NCBI GenBank assembly: GCA_008501575.1
Contig: QQUO01000134.1
Coordinates: forward strand, 1-17,207
DNA: 17,207 nt
Direction: 5' to 3'
DNA from: Pseudomonadota bacterium
GTDB lineage: Bacteria; Pseudomonadota; Gammaproteobacteria; Xanthomonadales; Marinicellaceae
Made by a program: the position numbers and the translations under genes. This document shows, one piece after another, positions 1 to 8,302 of the stretch. How positions within the stretch are numbered: the stretch's first letter is position 1; every line of letters starts with the position of its first letter. The notes under the pieces were generated by a model that had not been told where the DNA came from, made no database searches, and saw only the letters and a list, made by a program, of their open reading frames with translations.

Positions 1-788
1 ATTTCCATCAGACTATTTACAAATTAATGTTCGGGCCTGTGGCTGATTCTGGCTTAAGTCAGTTATGGCTTGGTTTAACTGCAGTACTCATATGTATGGG
101 AATCTGGCGAAGTTATCGTGCCAGGAAAAGTGCCGTGGTGTACTTGTTGGGCTTTAATGTTGTAATTATTTTAATGGCATTATTAACTCAGTTTAATACC
201 ACGGATATTTCCGGTGGTGGTGCCCGTGTTTTGTATATCATGACACCCTGGTTAGTTACTGCCATTTGTTTGGCCTGGCTTTATGATAAGACAGTTATAT
301 TTAGATCAATGTTGCTCGGTTATTTTGTGCTAACCGCCATATTACACCATAAGATTTTAGCGCAATGGTCAACGGCTGCGAGTGTTTCTAATGAAATTGT
401 TGACGCGGTGCCCGGGGCCATAAAAGAAATTGCGGACGATGACTGGGCATTATTGCTGGTGCCTGAATATATCGGTGCGGCTTTACTGGCACGCAATGCG
501 CAGGGCGCGATGGTGTCACCACCGTTTCAAAATAAGCCGTATTTAGACACTTTGGTGCCGTTTATTTGGCGTGATTTAGAATTGTGGCGAGAACGTGCCA
601 ACAGTGCTTTTGTGAAACAATTTAAAAGCAATTCAAATCAACCGAATGAGCAGCCTTTATACGCATTTTGTGTGGCCGTACAGGGTGGTTTTGTGCAGCA
701 AGAAATCAGCCGCGATGCTTTTAAGTCACAACAAGTTTGGCAGGCGTTCTGGCAAAATTTAATCAAGCAAAATAATTGTTATCAATAA
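1..788 (+). CDS. Polytopic membrane protein, C-terminal part (5' end outside window)
   Basis: The reading frame is open from position 3 and has no stop before the first in-frame ATG at 27, so the gene very probably begins upstream of the window; if it did start at 27 it would have 253 residues. Counting from that Met, hydrophobic segments lie at about 12-27, 35-54, 68-86 and 93-107. A soluble tail of about 145 residues follows, with an acidic patch (IADDDW near 136-140). The layout of several helices followed by a soluble tail would fit the end of a membrane glycosyltransferase, but I see no diagnostic motif and do not recognise the family. The TAA stop at 786-788 is 3 nt before the next gene, which suggests an operon. 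Confidence 0.75.
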   Translation, partial: FHQTIYKLMFGPVADSGLSQLWLGLTAVLICMGIWRSYRARKSAVVYLLGFNVVIILMALLTQFNTTDISGGGARVLYIMTPWLVTAICLAWLYDKTVIFRSMLLGYFVLTAILHHKILAQWSTAASVSNEIVDAVPGAIKEIADDDWALLLVPEYIGAALLARNAQGAMVSPPFQNKPYLDTLVPFIWRDLELWRERANSAFVKQFKSNSNQPNEQPLYAFCVAVQGGFVQQEISRDAFKSQQVWQAFWQNLIKQNNCYQ

Positions 789-791
789 TCG

Positions 792-1019
792 ATGAAACCG
801 CCTGTATGTGAAATATGCCAAAAACGATTAACCATTGGCTCTGCCGATAAGCCCACCGGTGGTTTGGTGTGGTTTAAAGATTACCGGGATTTACCGCAAG
901 GAATGGTAGGGCATCCTAAAGGCTTAGGCTGGTTTTGTGAACAGCACTATCAACAAGCACAATTATTCAGTGATCACAGCAAGGCTGATGCCATTGGAAA
1001 AATCAGATCTTTACTTTAA
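792..1019 (+). CDS. Small putative zinc-binding protein with CxxC and CxxH pairs
   Basis: This is a 75-residue protein with CEIC at residues 6-9 and CEQH at 49-52. The paired C-x2-C and C-x2-H knuckles about 40 residues apart are the usual layout of a zinc ribbon. Between them is an aromatic, glycine-rich stretch (GGLVWF, GLGWF). There is no signal peptide or membrane segment, so it is probably cytosolic. It starts 3 nt after the preceding stop codon, so it is probably co-translated with the membrane protein upstream. Its 3' end overlaps the convergent DUF502 gene by 9 bp. The metal-binding role is inferred from the Cys/His spacing; the function is unknown. Confidence 0.7.
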   Translation: MKPPVCEICQKRLTIGSADKPTGGLVWFKDYRDLPQGMVGHPKGLGWFCEQHYQQAQLFSDHSKADAIGKIRSLL

Positions 1020-1631
1020 GAGCGCTTCGTCGTCAACTTTGTCCTGAGAAACACCGGCAGTGAGGGCAAAACGCATGGCTTTTTCAAAGGTCCAGTCTAA
1101 GGGTGTGACTTTATCTTTTGGCAAGAATACCGTGTAACCACCAACCATATAGCTCATGGGTAAGTAAACGGTCAGCAAATCATCGCAGTTGTTACGAACA
1201 TCCTTTATGACTGTGGGAATTGAGTCGGTTGTAATGATACCGACCGCCAGGCCAAGACCTTTGTCGGTGAGATCGACCAGAGCCACTTGTTGTGATTTAT
1301 GACTTGTGTTGTCGAACATATTGGCCAAATCTTTAACCGCACCATACAGTGTTTTTACCAAAGGAAATTTTAACAAAGCCATTTCCATGCGTTGATAGAA
1401 CCAACTGAAAAAACTAAATTGGAACATCAGGCCCACAATCATTAACACCATTAACATAATGATCAGACCACTGGCAGGAAAGATAAATTGCTCTAAATTT
1501 AAGGCAGTGAGTGCCGAAATTCCCAGGCCGTTAAGCCACACAAAAGTGGCCCATAAAATCCATGCAGTAATGAGCAAGGGTAACACCACCATGGCACCTT
1601 TAAGTAATGGGTTTAGAAGAAATCGTTTCAT
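1011..1631 (-). CDS. DUF502 family inner-membrane protein
   Basis: The product has 206 residues from the chosen ATG. It has an N-terminal hydrophobic segment (KGAMVVLPLLITAWILWATF), a second one (LIIMLMVLMIVGLMFQF), and the DUF502 signatures PLVKTLYGAVKDL, a VYLPMSYMVGGYTVFLPKD-like segment and a C-terminal segment starting MRFALTAGVS. The family is widespread in proteobacteria as a small integral membrane protein of uncertain function. The frame stays open upstream to 1670, but the ATG at 1629-1631 has GGAG 9 nt ahead of it and begins the conserved MKRFLLNP-type N terminus, so it is preferred. It is divergent from tex, and its 3' end overlaps the convergent small Cys/His gene by 9 bp. Confidence 0.85.
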   Translation of the reverse strand: MKRFLLNPLLKGAMVVLPLLITAWILWATFVWLNGLGISALTALNLEQFIFPASGLIIMLMVLMIVGLMFQFSFFSWFYQRMEMALLKFPLVKTLYGAVKDLANMFDNTSHKSQQVALVDLTDKGLGLAVGIITTDSIPTVIKDVRNNCDDLLTVYLPMSYMVGGYTVFLPKDKVTPLDWTFEKAMRFALTAGVSQDKVDDEALLK

Positions 1632-1720
1632 GAAAGTTATCTCCATCTGTGACATTTGTGCGTGAGTCACAATAATAAATCAATACATCTTAGCACGAAA
1701 AATTATGCCGATGATGTTCG

Positions 1721-1729
1721 TGTTAAAAT
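1721..1729 (+). promoter_or_regulatory. Candidate extended -10 promoter for tex
   Basis: TGTTAAAAT reads as TGn followed by TAAAAT, an extended -10 element about 30 nt ahead of the tex ATG. No convincing -35 hexamer lies 17 nt upstream, which is tolerated when the TGn extension is present. There is no clear Shine-Dalgarno before the ATG at 1759; the sequence there is AT-rich. Confidence 0.4.
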
Positions 1730-1758
1730 GCGCTTTTTAAAATTTTAATGACTTAATT

Positions 1759-4095
1759 ATGAGCCACAACGGATTGACAAAATCGCAAATTGAAGCCTTA
1801 GCAACAGCCATTTTAGCCAACAAAAAACAAGTCATCCAAACCATCGAATTATTGGATGACGGTAACACCGTACCATTTATTGCCCGATATCGAAAAGAGC
1901 AGACCGGTGGTTTGGATGATGGCCAGTTACGTTTGTTAGCTGAACGATTAAGTTATGTGCGGGAATTAAATGAACGACGCGAATCCATTTTAAAAGCCAT
2001 TGAAGAACAGGATAAATTAACACCGGCCTTAAAACAGTCGTTGCTTGAAGCGGACAGTAAAACCCGTTTAGAAGATTTATATTTACCCTATAAGAAAAAA
2101 CGTCGCAGCAAAGCACAAATGGCACGGGAAGCCGGTCTGGAACCCTTGCTTGAACAATTGATTAAGCAACCCGCCGTCATGCCGGAATCATTGGCTGAAG
2201 CCTACATTAATAAGGAAAAAGAGATAAATTCAGTGGATGATGCCTTAGAAGGGGCCCGGCAGATTGCCATGGAAAATCTCACTGAAGAGGCTGATTTGGT
2301 GCAATTTTTACGTGAATGGATGCAACAAACCGCCATAATTATGGCCAAGGTACAAAAATCCGCAGAACAAGACCCCAATGCCGCGCGCTTTAAAGACTAT
2401 TTTGGTTTTCACGAAGCCATTAAAGACATCCCCTCGCATCGTATGCTGGCTTTATTGCGGGGACAAAAAGCAGGCTTTTTGCATTTAAATATAGATCACC
2501 CCGGTGTCTTAGATGAAGCACAAGAAATTCATCCGGCTTTGGGGCGAATAATTGATTTTACCAGCTGGCCGGTGAAGGATTCTGACTGGCTGATGCGCAC
2601 TGTAGAAATGGCCTGGAAAGTGAAGTTGCATCTTAAATTATCACTGCAATTGACCACAGAGCTACGAAACCAGGCCGATGCTGCGGCGATTGAAATCTTC
2701 GGGCGTAATTTAAAAGATTTGTTATTGACGGCACCGGCCGGTAACCATGTCACCATGGGTTTGGACCCCGCTTATCGCACCGGTGTAAAAGTGGTGGTGA
2801 TTGATAACAATGGCCAGCTTATCGACAAAGCCGTTATTTATCCGCATAAGCCACAACAACAATGGCATCAGTCTTTGGCCGTTTTGACCAAGCTGTGTCT
2901 GCAACATCAAGTCAGCCTGATTGCCATCGGTAATGGCACCGCATCTCGTGAAACTGACCAATTGGCCACAGAATTATTAACCAATAAGAACATCAAAGCC
3001 CAAAAACTGATGGTGTCTGAAGCCGGTGCTTCGGTCTATTCAGCTTCAGAGTCCGCCGCCCAAGAGTTTCCGGATTTAGATGTTTCTTACCGTGGCGCGG
3101 TCTCCATTGCCCGACGTCTTCAGGATCCTTTAGCCGAACTGGTCAAAATTGACCCCAAAGCCATCGGGGTCGGTCAGTATCAGCATGATGTTAATCAAAG
3201 CCGTTTGAATAAAGCCTTGCAGGCTTGTGTCGAAGATTGTGTTAATGCCGTGGGCGTGGATTTAAACACCGCATCACCGGATATTTTAAAATATGTGGCC
3301 GGTGTCAGTGACAGTGTGGCCCAAAATATTATTGATTTTCGCACCCGGCAAGGTGGTTTTAAGAATCGTCAAGAGCTACTTAAAATACCGCGATTGGGTG
3401 AAAAAATGTTTGAACAATGCGCAGGTTTCTTGCGCATTCGCGGCGGTAACCAACCGCTTGATCAATCTGCCGTGCACCCCGAAGCCTATCCTTTGGTTGA
3501 GAATATGTTAAAACATATTGAGCAGCCCATCGAACAAGTGATGGGTCAGCTTGGTCTGTTAAAAAACATCAATGCCCAGGATTTTGCCAATGATCAATTC
3601 GGCATAGAAACCGTCAAAGATGTTTTGGCAGAACTGCAAAAACCCGGGCGAGATCCCCGCGGTGAGTTTAAAACCGCCCGTTTTGATGACAGTGTTCATC
3701 GTCTGGAAGATTTAAAACCTGGGATGCGCTTAGAAGGCGTGGTCACCAATGTCACCGCCTTTGGCGCCTTTGTGGATATCGGTGTGCATCAGGATGGTTT
3801 GGTGCATATTTCCCAATTGGCCGATCAGTTTGTGAAAGACCCCAGCGATGTGGTTAAAGCCGGTGATATTATTCAGGTGCGGGTGTTGGACGTGGACGTG
3901 CCAAGAAAGCGCATTGCCTTAAGCGCCAAATCAGATCAAGCCCCGAGTAAAGCCCGTATTAAAAAAGAACCTGCTAAACCCGGGAACAAACCGGCCAATA
4001 AAAAACCGGTAAAGCGCAACAAACAACCACCAGCCAAATCAGGCAATGTTTTTAGTGGTGCCATGGCCGATGCCTTTAAAAAAGCCCGGAAATAA
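1759..4095 (+). CDS. tex: Tex, S1-domain RNA-binding transcription accessory protein
   Basis: The product has 778 residues, close to the usual length for Tex (yhgF family). Domain order matches the family: a helical Tex_N region (about 1-190), an RNase H-like YqgF domain opened by GLDPAYRTG near residue 335, a helix-hairpin-helix region from VGVDLNTASPDIL near 495 (second hairpin around QELLKIPRLG), and an S1 RNA-binding domain at about 653-721 (GVVTNVTAFGAFVDIG, DGLVHISQL). The last 50 residues are a Lys/Pro-rich basic tail that probably adds nucleic-acid affinity. Tex is a cytosolic nucleic-acid-binding protein associated with transcription complexes. The RNase H-like fold is usually considered catalytically inactive in Tex. 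The gene appears monocistronic, divergent from DUF502 and convergent with the DUF2254 gene 19 bp away. Confidence 0.97.
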   Translation: MSHNGLTKSQIEALATAILANKKQVIQTIELLDDGNTVPFIARYRKEQTGGLDDGQLRLLAERLSYVRELNERRESILKAIEEQDKLTPALKQSLLEADSKTRLEDLYLPYKKKRRSKAQMAREAGLEPLLEQLIKQPAVMPESLAEAYINKEKEINSVDDALEGARQIAMENLTEEADLVQFLREWMQQTAIIMAKVQKSAEQDPNAARFKDYFGFHEAIKDIPSHRMLALLRGQKAGFLHLNIDHPGVLDEAQEIHPALGRIIDFTSWPVKDSDWLMRTVEMAWKVKLHLKLSLQLTTELRNQADAAAIEIFGRNLKDLLLTAPAGNHVTMGLDPAYRTGVKVVVIDNNGQLIDKAVIYPHKPQQQWHQSLAVLTKLCLQHQVSLIAIGNGTASRETDQLATELLTNKNIKAQKLMVSEAGASVYSASESAAQEFPDLDVSYRGAVSIARRLQDPLAELVKIDPKAIGVGQYQHDVNQSRLNKALQACVEDCVNAVGVDLNTASPDILKYVAGVSDSVAQNIIDFRTRQGGFKNRQELLKIPRLGEKMFEQCAGFLRIRGGNQPLDQSAVHPEAYPLVENMLKHIEQPIEQVMGQLGLLKNINAQDFANDQFGIETVKDVLAELQKPGRDPRGEFKTARFDDSVHRLEDLKPGMRLEGVVTNVTAFGAFVDIGVHQDGLVHISQLADQFVKDPSDVVKAGDIIQVRVLDVDVPRKRIALSAKSDQAPSKARIKKEPAKPGNKPANKKPVKRNKQPPAKSGNVFSGAMADAFKKARK

Positions 4096-4114
4096 TAATA
4101 CTTTTAGGTTTAAT

Positions 4115-5443
4115 CTAAATATTTTTGATCATCGCTCGGATGCGTTGTTGATCGGGTTCCTGATTGATATTATTAAGGGCAGTTTGGGCTAAAAGCTGAG
4201 CGCTGTGAATTAATTGATGTTGTTGCTGACAATCAGTGGGGGCAATTTGGATGAGGTTGTTGTGCATATGTAATAATTTCAGCACAATCAAAATATCATG
4301 GGCGCAGTAGGTGCGGAAGGGCGCCATGATCTGGAACAATAAATCTTCAAAGTCGAGGGTTTTGATTTGTACACGGGTGGTCGGGGTGCTGTCTTCATCG
4401 TCATTCGCTGTGTCTTGGAACCATTCCCGGGGATGATAGCGCAGGCGAAGCGCCAGTAACTGGGTGAGGTAATCGATACAGGTAAGGGCGGTTCCGGGGT
4501 CGTTAATGCCCGGTGACATGGCTTTGATGGCGATTTCAGTAATCACTTTAAAACCTAAATCTTCATTGTCGCTGACCGATACGGAAGACTCAATCAGAAA
4601 CTGCTTGTGTAAATGGCTTGCCAGATCATCATCCACCGTTTTTCGGGTTCTAAACAGCGGTGTACCGGCCAACATATAATAGCTGCGACCAACCAGAATC
4701 TGCATTTGGTTGTTATCTTTGTGCATCAGTTTGCGCAATGCGCCGGTATCCACGGCACTGAGGTAACCGTTGGTTTCGGCACGGTATAAGGTCCAATTGT
4801 CGTCCGCAGAAAAGTCTGCCGGTGATTTGGTTAAAATTGGTGATTTCTCATTGTCTTTACTGCCTTCAAGCAAGCGATTAAATTGATCTGCTGAGTCCTG
4901 GTAAATCCGGTGCAAAATATGATCGACCTGGATGGATTTTGAGATGGAATGAATAAAATAGATAAAGGCTGTCAATGAGGTCGCCATCATCAATATGGCC
5001 ATCAGAATCATGCTACCGGGTGTGGTAACTTCTTTGCCTTCAGACTGGATAAGCATTAAGGCCAGCAGACAGAAAAATAAACTCGCTAAATAAATGCCTA
5101 AGATGATTTGGTGTTTTTTATTGGAGACCAGACCGGGTAATAAGCGCGGTGAAAAATTAGCAGCGGCCTGATTCAGTAAAATCATCACCATGGAAAAACT
5201 GAACACCAATATGGAAATGAAACCACCGATAAAAGTGCCCAGGATGGTCCGCGCGGTTTCAAAGCTTTGCAACATCACAATCGGGACGTGCTTGATGATT
5301 AATTGCGATAAACCAAGTTGCTCTAAATAAATCATCACCAACGCCAGAAATAACCCGGCCAGTGCCAGAACACTGGGGTAAAAGGCGATTTGCCGCTCCA
5401 GTTTAAGAAAAAAATAAAGCGATTTTTTGATTGGGTTAATCAT
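4115..5443 (-). CDS. DUF2254 family membrane protein
   Basis: The product has 442 residues from the ATG at 5441-5443. Four hydrophobic segments lie at about 23-41, 68-91, 112-132 and 143-165, followed by a long soluble domain. Family hallmarks are FSFSMVMILLNQAAANFSPR after the second segment and AIKAMSPGINDPGTALTCID in the soluble part. The function of the DUF2254 family is not established. An in-frame TTG at 5510-5512 would add 23 residues and overlap the upstream gene by 17 bp, but those residues (GAGYKPANGQPA...) do not look like part of the conserved N terminus. Neither start has a good Shine-Dalgarno. The upstream methyltransferase-like gene ends 52 nt before the ATG, so the two are probably co-transcribed. 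Confidence 0.85.
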   Translation of the reverse strand: MINPIKKSLYFFLKLERQIAFYPSVLALAGLFLALVMIYLEQLGLSQLIIKHVPIVMLQSFETARTILGTFIGGFISILVFSFSMVMILLNQAAANFSPRLLPGLVSNKKHQIILGIYLASLFFCLLALMLIQSEGKEVTTPGSMILMAILMMATSLTAFIYFIHSISKSIQVDHILHRIYQDSADQFNRLLEGSKDNEKSPILTKSPADFSADDNWTLYRAETNGYLSAVDTGALRKLMHKDNNQMQILVGRSYYMLAGTPLFRTRKTVDDDLASHLHKQFLIESSVSVSDNEDLGFKVITEIAIKAMSPGINDPGTALTCIDYLTQLLALRLRYHPREWFQDTANDDEDSTPTTRVQIKTLDFEDLLFQIMAPFRTYCAHDILIVLKLLHMHNNLIQIAPTDCQQQHQLIHSAQLLAQTALNNINQEPDQQRIRAMIKNI

Positions 5444-5495
5444 TAATACGGTTTTGCGAAATTGGGATTTAATTGCCGGCTGGCCATTTGCTGGC

Positions 5496-5981
5496 TTATA
5501 ACCAGCGCCCAACTTTATTTAAATAGCGATAATAAATATCACCAAATTGACTCAGCAGGATTTTTTCTTCGGGAATGATTTGATAGCGGTTCATGTAGAA
5601 CACAAATAACGGCAAAAAAACAAAAGTAACCAGGTTTGCTTGCATAAACGCCCAGGCGATGACCCACATTAAAAACCCTAAATACATCGGGTTTCGAGAG
5701 AGGCGAAATATACCGGAGGTGACAATGGCGGTGGTTTTTTCAGGTTTTCTCGGATTGATTGTGGTTTTGGCTTTACGGAAACTAAAAAACCCGGCCAACA
5801 CCAGAAATATCCCAAGAATAAAGAACAAACCGACCACGTAGGGTGTTAGAAATAACTCATAATTTAGACCTGGAAAAATATACCGCAAGGTTGCCATCAT
5901 TGCGATCCATAGGATAAAAATGAGAGCGGGAGGAATTTTTAATGCCAATCCGGTAATGTTAACGGGCCGATGCTCTGTCAT
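5496..5981 (-). CDS. Isoprenylcysteine carboxyl methyltransferase-like membrane protein
   Basis: The product has 161 residues with four or more hydrophobic segments (about 15-31, 43-65, 101-113 and 116-130). Family signatures are the sequence SGIFRLSRNPMYLGF (RNPMY at 96-100), the EE pair at 138-139 and the closing FGDIYYRYLNKVGRW. These match the ICMT/PEMT-type membrane methyltransferases, where the RNPxY and EE regions contribute to S-adenosylmethionine binding. Bacterial members rarely have a known substrate, so none is assigned. It is the first gene of a likely two-gene unit with the DUF2254 protein downstream. Confidence 0.85.
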   Translation of the reverse strand: MTEHRPVNITGLALKIPPALIFILWIAMMATLRYIFPGLNYELFLTPYVVGLFFILGIFLVLAGFFSFRKAKTTINPRKPEKTTAIVTSGIFRLSRNPMYLGFLMWVIAWAFMQANLVTFVFLPLFVFYMNRYQIIPEEKILLSQFGDIYYRYLNKVGRWL

Positions 5982-6115
5982 TAAAATGTATGTTATTTCA
6001 GTTGATATTATTGTACCGTAAAATCGCCTAACTGGGGAATTATTAATAAAATTGTTTCATCTCAGATAGTTAGGTTTCTATAATGTCAAAGTTCCAACTG
6101 TACATTGAGTGTGTT

Positions 6116-8302
6116 TTAAACCACTTCCAATTTGGCGTATTTTGCGGCCAGTACTTTGGGTCCGGCATCGTTAAATTGCACCAGAACTTGTAAGTAATCG
6201 CCTTTACCATTCATATCGGTAACCACGCCCTCGCCAAAACGGCTGTGGCGAACGGTTTGGCCAATTTGATAGGGTAAGTCCGGTTGTGTGCCGGGGTTAA
6301 AGCTGGTAGCCGGCCGATGATAACCGCTGAATTGAGGTTTCGGCGGGTGAATGTTACCGCGGATTTGATTAATCAATTCCTTGGGTACCTCGCGGAGGAA
6401 TTGTGATGGTAAGCAGGCAGACATTTTGCCGCGAATACGGCGCGAGGTGGCATAACACAGAATCAATTGTTTTTCGGCGCGGGTGATGCCGACATAGGCT
6501 AAACGCCTTTCTTCCTGGAGTTTTACCGGATCTTCCATGGATTGAATATGTGGAAACAGACCTTGTTCCAGTCCCACGATAAACACCACCGGGAATTCCA
6601 GCCCCTTGGCCGAATGGAGCGTCATAAGCTGCACATGGGGTTCATCAAGATTGTCTGTATCCCCGGCATCGAGGCTGACTTGTGATAGAAAAGCAGACAA
6701 TGGTGTTAATCCCAAAGCGGTTTCTTCTTCAGTCATACTAAAACTTTCCGCGGCATTAATCAGTTCATCTAAGTTTTCTAAACGGGTTTGGGCTTTTTCC
6801 GGCGGTTCTTTAAGGTAATGGTCTTTTAAACCACTGCGTTCAATAATATCGCTGAATAATTCGGCTAAACTTTGATTTTTGCTGTTGTGTTCCAGTTCAT
6901 CAATCAAGCTGCAAAAGTGCCCTAAAGAACCGGCAGCGCGTTTGCTGAGTTGGCCGGTCTGGCTCAGTTGTCCGGCCGCCTGCCAAAGACTGATGGTTTC
7001 CATTTGTGCCTGGTTGCGAATGCGGTTAACGGTGGTTTGACCGATGCCACGGGTGGGGGTGTTGATGACCCGCTCGAAGCCCAGATCATCTTGCCGGTTG
7101 TTAACCAGTCGAGCGTAGGCCAATACATCCTTAATTTCCATGCGCTCAAAGAATCGCAAGCCGCCATAAATCTGATAGGGAATATTGCGTTTCAGTAAGT
7201 TTTCTTCAAGTAAACGGGACTGGGCATTGGAGCGATATAAAATGGCGATTTCATTGGCTTTGGTGGTGTTGGCAATCATGTTGTCAATGTGATCAATCAC
7301 AAAGTACGCTTCGTCATAATCCGAATGCGCACCATACACTTGGATTTTTTCGCCGGCAGATTGGGCTGACCACAGGTTCTTACCCAGTCGTTTTTGGTTG
7401 TTGGCAATGACCGCATTGGCGGCATCCAAAATGGTTTGGGTTGAACGGTAATTCTGTTCCAGTGTGTATTGTTCCGCTTTGGGGTATAAGGTTTGGAAGT
7501 CTAAGATATGATCGACCCGAGCACCCCGCCAGGCATAAATGGACTGATCATCATCACCCACCACCATGACGCTGTTGTCAGCGCCGGCCAGTATCTGAAT
7601 AAAAGCTGATTGGATGGCATTGGTGTCTTGAAACTCATCCACCAGTACATGGGAAAAGCGTTGTTGATATTTGGCCTGTAAATCATCATTATCCAATAAC
7701 AGTTCATGGGCCCGAATCAACATTTCTGAAAAGTCCACCAAGCCGGCCCGCCGACAATGCGCATCATAATGGGCATACACCTTTAAAAACACACTGATGT
7801 TGAAGTCACCCATGTCATCAATTTCATGGGGTCGCAGTCCTTCATTTTTCTGGTCATTGATGAAGGCTTGGACAGTGCGTGGTGGCCATTGTTTTTCATC
7901 CAATTCCAATTCATTCAGGCACCGCCGAATTAAACGGTATTGGTCATCATTGTCCAAAATTTGGAAATTACGGGGTAAACCGGCGGCTTCATTGTTAATC
8001 TGCAACAATCGCAAGGCAATACTATGAAAAGTACCAATCCATAAATCTCGGACTTCGCGATTGAGCATATGGGCCACCCGATTACGCATTTCAGCGGCGG
8101 CTTTATTGGTAAAGGTGACAGCCAAAATACTGAAAGGTGAAACAAATTCTGCGGTTATTAACCAGGCGATGCGGTGCACCAAAACCCGAGTTTTACCACT
8201 GCCGGCACCGGCCAGAACCAGGGCGTGTTGGGCATCGGTGGTGACCGCCTGGGCTTGGGTTTCATTGAGGTTTTCAATGATGCTGTGGGGGTCTAATGAC
8301 AT
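6116..8302 (-). CDS. uvrD: DNA helicase II, UvrD (superfamily 1A, 3'-5')
   Basis: The product has 728 residues, the usual UvrD size. Visible motifs are: Q-motif region NLNETQAQAV (11-20), Walker A GAGSGKT (32-38), motif Ia VTFTNKAA, motif II VDEFQDT (221-227), motif III GDDDQSIYAWRGA (249-261), motif IV QNYRS (283-287), motif V TLHSAKGLEF from 561, and motif VI RRLAYVGITRAEKQL. The C terminus carries the UvrD Tudor-like module (IGQTVRHSRFGEGVV ... VQFNDAGPKVL ... YAKLEVV), which separates UvrD from Rep. It unwinds DNA in nucleotide-excision and mismatch repair. The ATG at 8300-8302 has AGGAG 8 nt ahead of it. The start overlaps the stop of the upstream unknown gene by 10 bp, suggesting translational coupling. 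Confidence 0.96.
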   Translation of the reverse strand: MSLDPHSIIENLNETQAQAVTTDAQHALVLAGAGSGKTRVLVHRIAWLITAEFVSPFSILAVTFTNKAAAEMRNRVAHMLNREVRDLWIGTFHSIALRLLQINNEAAGLPRNFQILDNDDQYRLIRRCLNELELDEKQWPPRTVQAFINDQKNEGLRPHEIDDMGDFNISVFLKVYAHYDAHCRRAGLVDFSEMLIRAHELLLDNDDLQAKYQQRFSHVLVDEFQDTNAIQSAFIQILAGADNSVMVVGDDDQSIYAWRGARVDHILDFQTLYPKAEQYTLEQNYRSTQTILDAANAVIANNQKRLGKNLWSAQSAGEKIQVYGAHSDYDEAYFVIDHIDNMIANTTKANEIAILYRSNAQSRLLEENLLKRNIPYQIYGGLRFFERMEIKDVLAYARLVNNRQDDLGFERVINTPTRGIGQTTVNRIRNQAQMETISLWQAAGQLSQTGQLSKRAAGSLGHFCSLIDELEHNSKNQSLAELFSDIIERSGLKDHYLKEPPEKAQTRLENLDELINAAESFSMTEEETALGLTPLSAFLSQVSLDAGDTDNLDEPHVQLMTLHSAKGLEFPVVFIVGLEQGLFPHIQSMEDPVKLQEERRLAYVGITRAEKQLILCYATSRRIRGKMSACLPSQFLREVPKELINQIRGNIHPPKPQFSGYHRPATSFNPGTQPDLPYQIGQTVRHSRFGEGVVTDMNGKGDYLQVLVQFNDAGPKVLAAKYAKLEVV

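Noticed and set aside
1632..1670. Longer N terminus for the DUF502 protein
   Set aside because: The ATG at 1631 has GGAG at good spacing and fits the family start; the extra 13 residues cover the leader and its inverted repeat.
1648..1671. CRP binding site
   Set aside because: CRP sites have TGTGA-N6-TCACA; here the half-sites are 14 nt apart.
4103..4119. TTTAG/CTAAA hairpin between tex and the DUF2254 gene as a bidirectional terminator
   Set aside because: The stem is only 5 bp and mostly A-T, too weak to call a terminator.
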